This document shows, piece after piece, positions 63,301 through 64,000 of a stretch of DNA of 64,000 bases (within the stretch, counting starts at the first letter, position 1; every line of letters starts with the position of its first letter). The position numbers and the translations under genes were made by a program. The stretch is from Tanypteryx hageni (taxonomy: Eukaryota > Arthropoda > Insecta > Odonata > Petaluridae), in the NCBI GenBank assembly GCA_028673005.1, contig CM054115.1:2480001-2544000 (forward strand), written 5' to 3'. The notes beneath the pieces were generated by a model that saw nothing but the letters and a program-made list of their open reading frames with translations, was not told where the DNA came from and did no database searches.

Positions 63301-63926
63301 AAGTGATAGAGGGAGGAACGATAGTAGAGGAGGCGATAGAGGGAGGAACGATAGAGGTGGAGGCTATAGAGTGGAGAATGTTTAGGGGGGAAGCGATAGA
63401 GGGAGGAACGATAGTAGAGGATGCGATAGAATGAGGAACGATCGAGGTGGAGGCGATAGACGGAGGAACGATGGAGGTGGAGGCTATAGAGTGGAGAATG
63501 GTAATGGGGGAAGCGATAGAATGAGGAACGATAGCAGAGGAGGCGATAGAGGGAGGAACGAACGAGGTGGAGGCGATAGACGGAGGAACGATAGAGGTGG
63601 AGGCTATGGAGTGGAGAATGGTAGTGGGGGAAAAGATAGATGGAGGAACGATAGTAGAGGAGGCGATAGAGGGAGGAACGATCGAGGTGGAGGCGATAGA
63701 CCGAGGAACGATAGAGTTGGAGGCTATAGAGTGGAAAATGGTAGTGGGGGAAGCGATAGAGGGAGGAACGATAGTAGAGGATGCGATAGAGTGAGGAACG
63801 ATCGAGGTGGAGGCGATAGACGGAGGAACGATAGAGGTGGAGGCTATAGAGTGGAAAATGGTAGTGGGGGAAGAGATAGAGGTATGAACGATAGTAGAGG
63901 AGGCGATAGAGGGAGGAACGATCGAG
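60385..63926 (+). repeat. HOR unit 16 (3542 bp)
   Basis: This is colinear with 7063-10605 apart from the extra G there. It confirms that the order of the first three HORs is kept in super-repeat copy 3. Confidence 0.87.
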
Positions 63927-64000
63927 GTGGAGGCGATAGACGGAGGAAAGATAGAGGTGGAGGCTATAGAGTGGAGAATGGTAGTGGGGGAAGCGATAGA
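63927..64000 (+). repeat. Start of a further HOR, cut by window end
   Basis: The AAAGATAG marker recurs here and the sequence runs out 74 bases later inside the same monomer family. By position it should correspond to unit 4 (10606 onward), but the diagnostic sites lie outside the window. Confidence 0.85.

Larger units (their letters stand above)
1..64000 (+). repeat. 120-bp satellite array filling the entire window
   Basis: Every stretch I read is built from the same 120-bp monomer, and no unique or gene-like sequence interrupts it at either edge. The monomer is four related 30-bp subunits, each with a CGATAG or CTATAG start and usually a second CGAT 15 bp later. A hand count of a consensus monomer gives 54 G, 40 A, 17 T and 9 C, so the + strand is about 78% purine and about 52% G+C. 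Monomer variants are shared between distant places in long runs, so the array grew by copying multi-kilobase blocks as well as single monomers. Such arrays are usual for eukaryotic centromeric, pericentromeric, subtelomeric or interstitial heterochromatin; which of these applies cannot be read from the sequence. I do not recognise it as a named satellite family. Confidence 0.98.
53599..64000 (+). repeat. Super-repeat copy 3, cut by window end
   Basis: This restarts with the phase marker and follows copy 2 at an offset of 38,099, then 37,979 bp, to about 61,400. It then follows copy 1 at 53,322 bp to the end. It lacks the 5463-bp and 8198-bp duplications, so those are local to copy 2. One 120-bp monomer is missing near 54,700. 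A private BamHI hexamer, GGATCC, lies at 58647-58652. Confidence 0.85.

Noticed and set aside
1..64000. CRISPR array
   Set aside because: Repeats are directly abutting with no unique spacers, and the units are far too similar throughout.
1..64000. Dense GATA transcription-factor sites (GATAG several times per monomer)
   Set aside because: Most are CGATAG, which lacks the A/T before GATA in the usual WGATAR site. The motif is an automatic consequence of the 15-bp repeat.
1..64000. CENP-B box or other known centromere motif
   Set aside because: I saw no match to the CENP-B box core on either strand, so I make no claim of centromere location.
1..64000. Strong G-quadruplex array
   Set aside because: Runs are mostly GG separated by loops that often exceed seven bases, and there is only one five-G run per monomer. 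Two-layer structures are possible, but the sequence does not make a clear case.
1..64000. tRNA, rRNA, transposon ends or unique islands within the array
   Set aside because: Reading every segment on both strands showed only the monomer family. No inverted repeats, poly-A tails or target-site duplications were seen.

Overview
The whole 64 kb window is one uninterrupted tandem-repeat (satellite) array. I found no unique sequence, no recognisable gene, no RNA gene and no mobile element, and the array runs off both ends. The window suggests a eukaryotic genome assembled from long reads. The reasons are array size, nested higher-order structure, and many variants that look like C-to-T decay at CpG (cytosine methylation). 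The sequence gives no clue that narrows the organism further.

The repeat is nested. The smallest step is about 15 bp, marked by a recurring CGAT(A/C)G core. Two steps make a 30-bp subunit, and four diverged subunits (A, B, C, D) make a 120-bp monomer; about 530 monomer lengths fill the window. A hand count of the consensus monomer gives 54 G, 40 A, 17 T and 9 C. The + strand is therefore about 78% purine with strong GC skew.

Above the monomer, a diagnostic variant (AAAGATAG in subunit C, followed 307 bp later by a 14-bp half-subunit) recurs at 172, 3581, 7063, 10606, 15500, 18924, 22406, 24387, 27869, 31411, 39609, 45224, 48706, 53599, 56903, 60385 and 63927 (the first part only in the last case, because the window ends). 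The commonest spacing is 3482 bp. These higher-order repeats (HORs) are grouped into a super-repeat of 15,328 bp (172-15499), four HORs long, whose first HOR carries its own linked markers. The second copy (15500-45223) is the same unit enlarged by tandem duplications of 5463 bp (17998-23460 / 23461-28923) and 8198 bp (28544-36741 / 36742-44939). Two shortened derivatives follow (45224-48705 and 48706-53598), then a third copy runs off the end (53599-64000).

Open frames are plentiful only because 15, 30 and 120 are multiples of three and stop codons are scarce in such biased sequence. They are repeatedly broken by 29-bp and 31-bp subunits and by in-frame TTTAG, so I annotate no coding sequence. 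The interest lies in the multi-level amplification history, the strand asymmetry, the CpG decay and a short gene-conversion-like patch.
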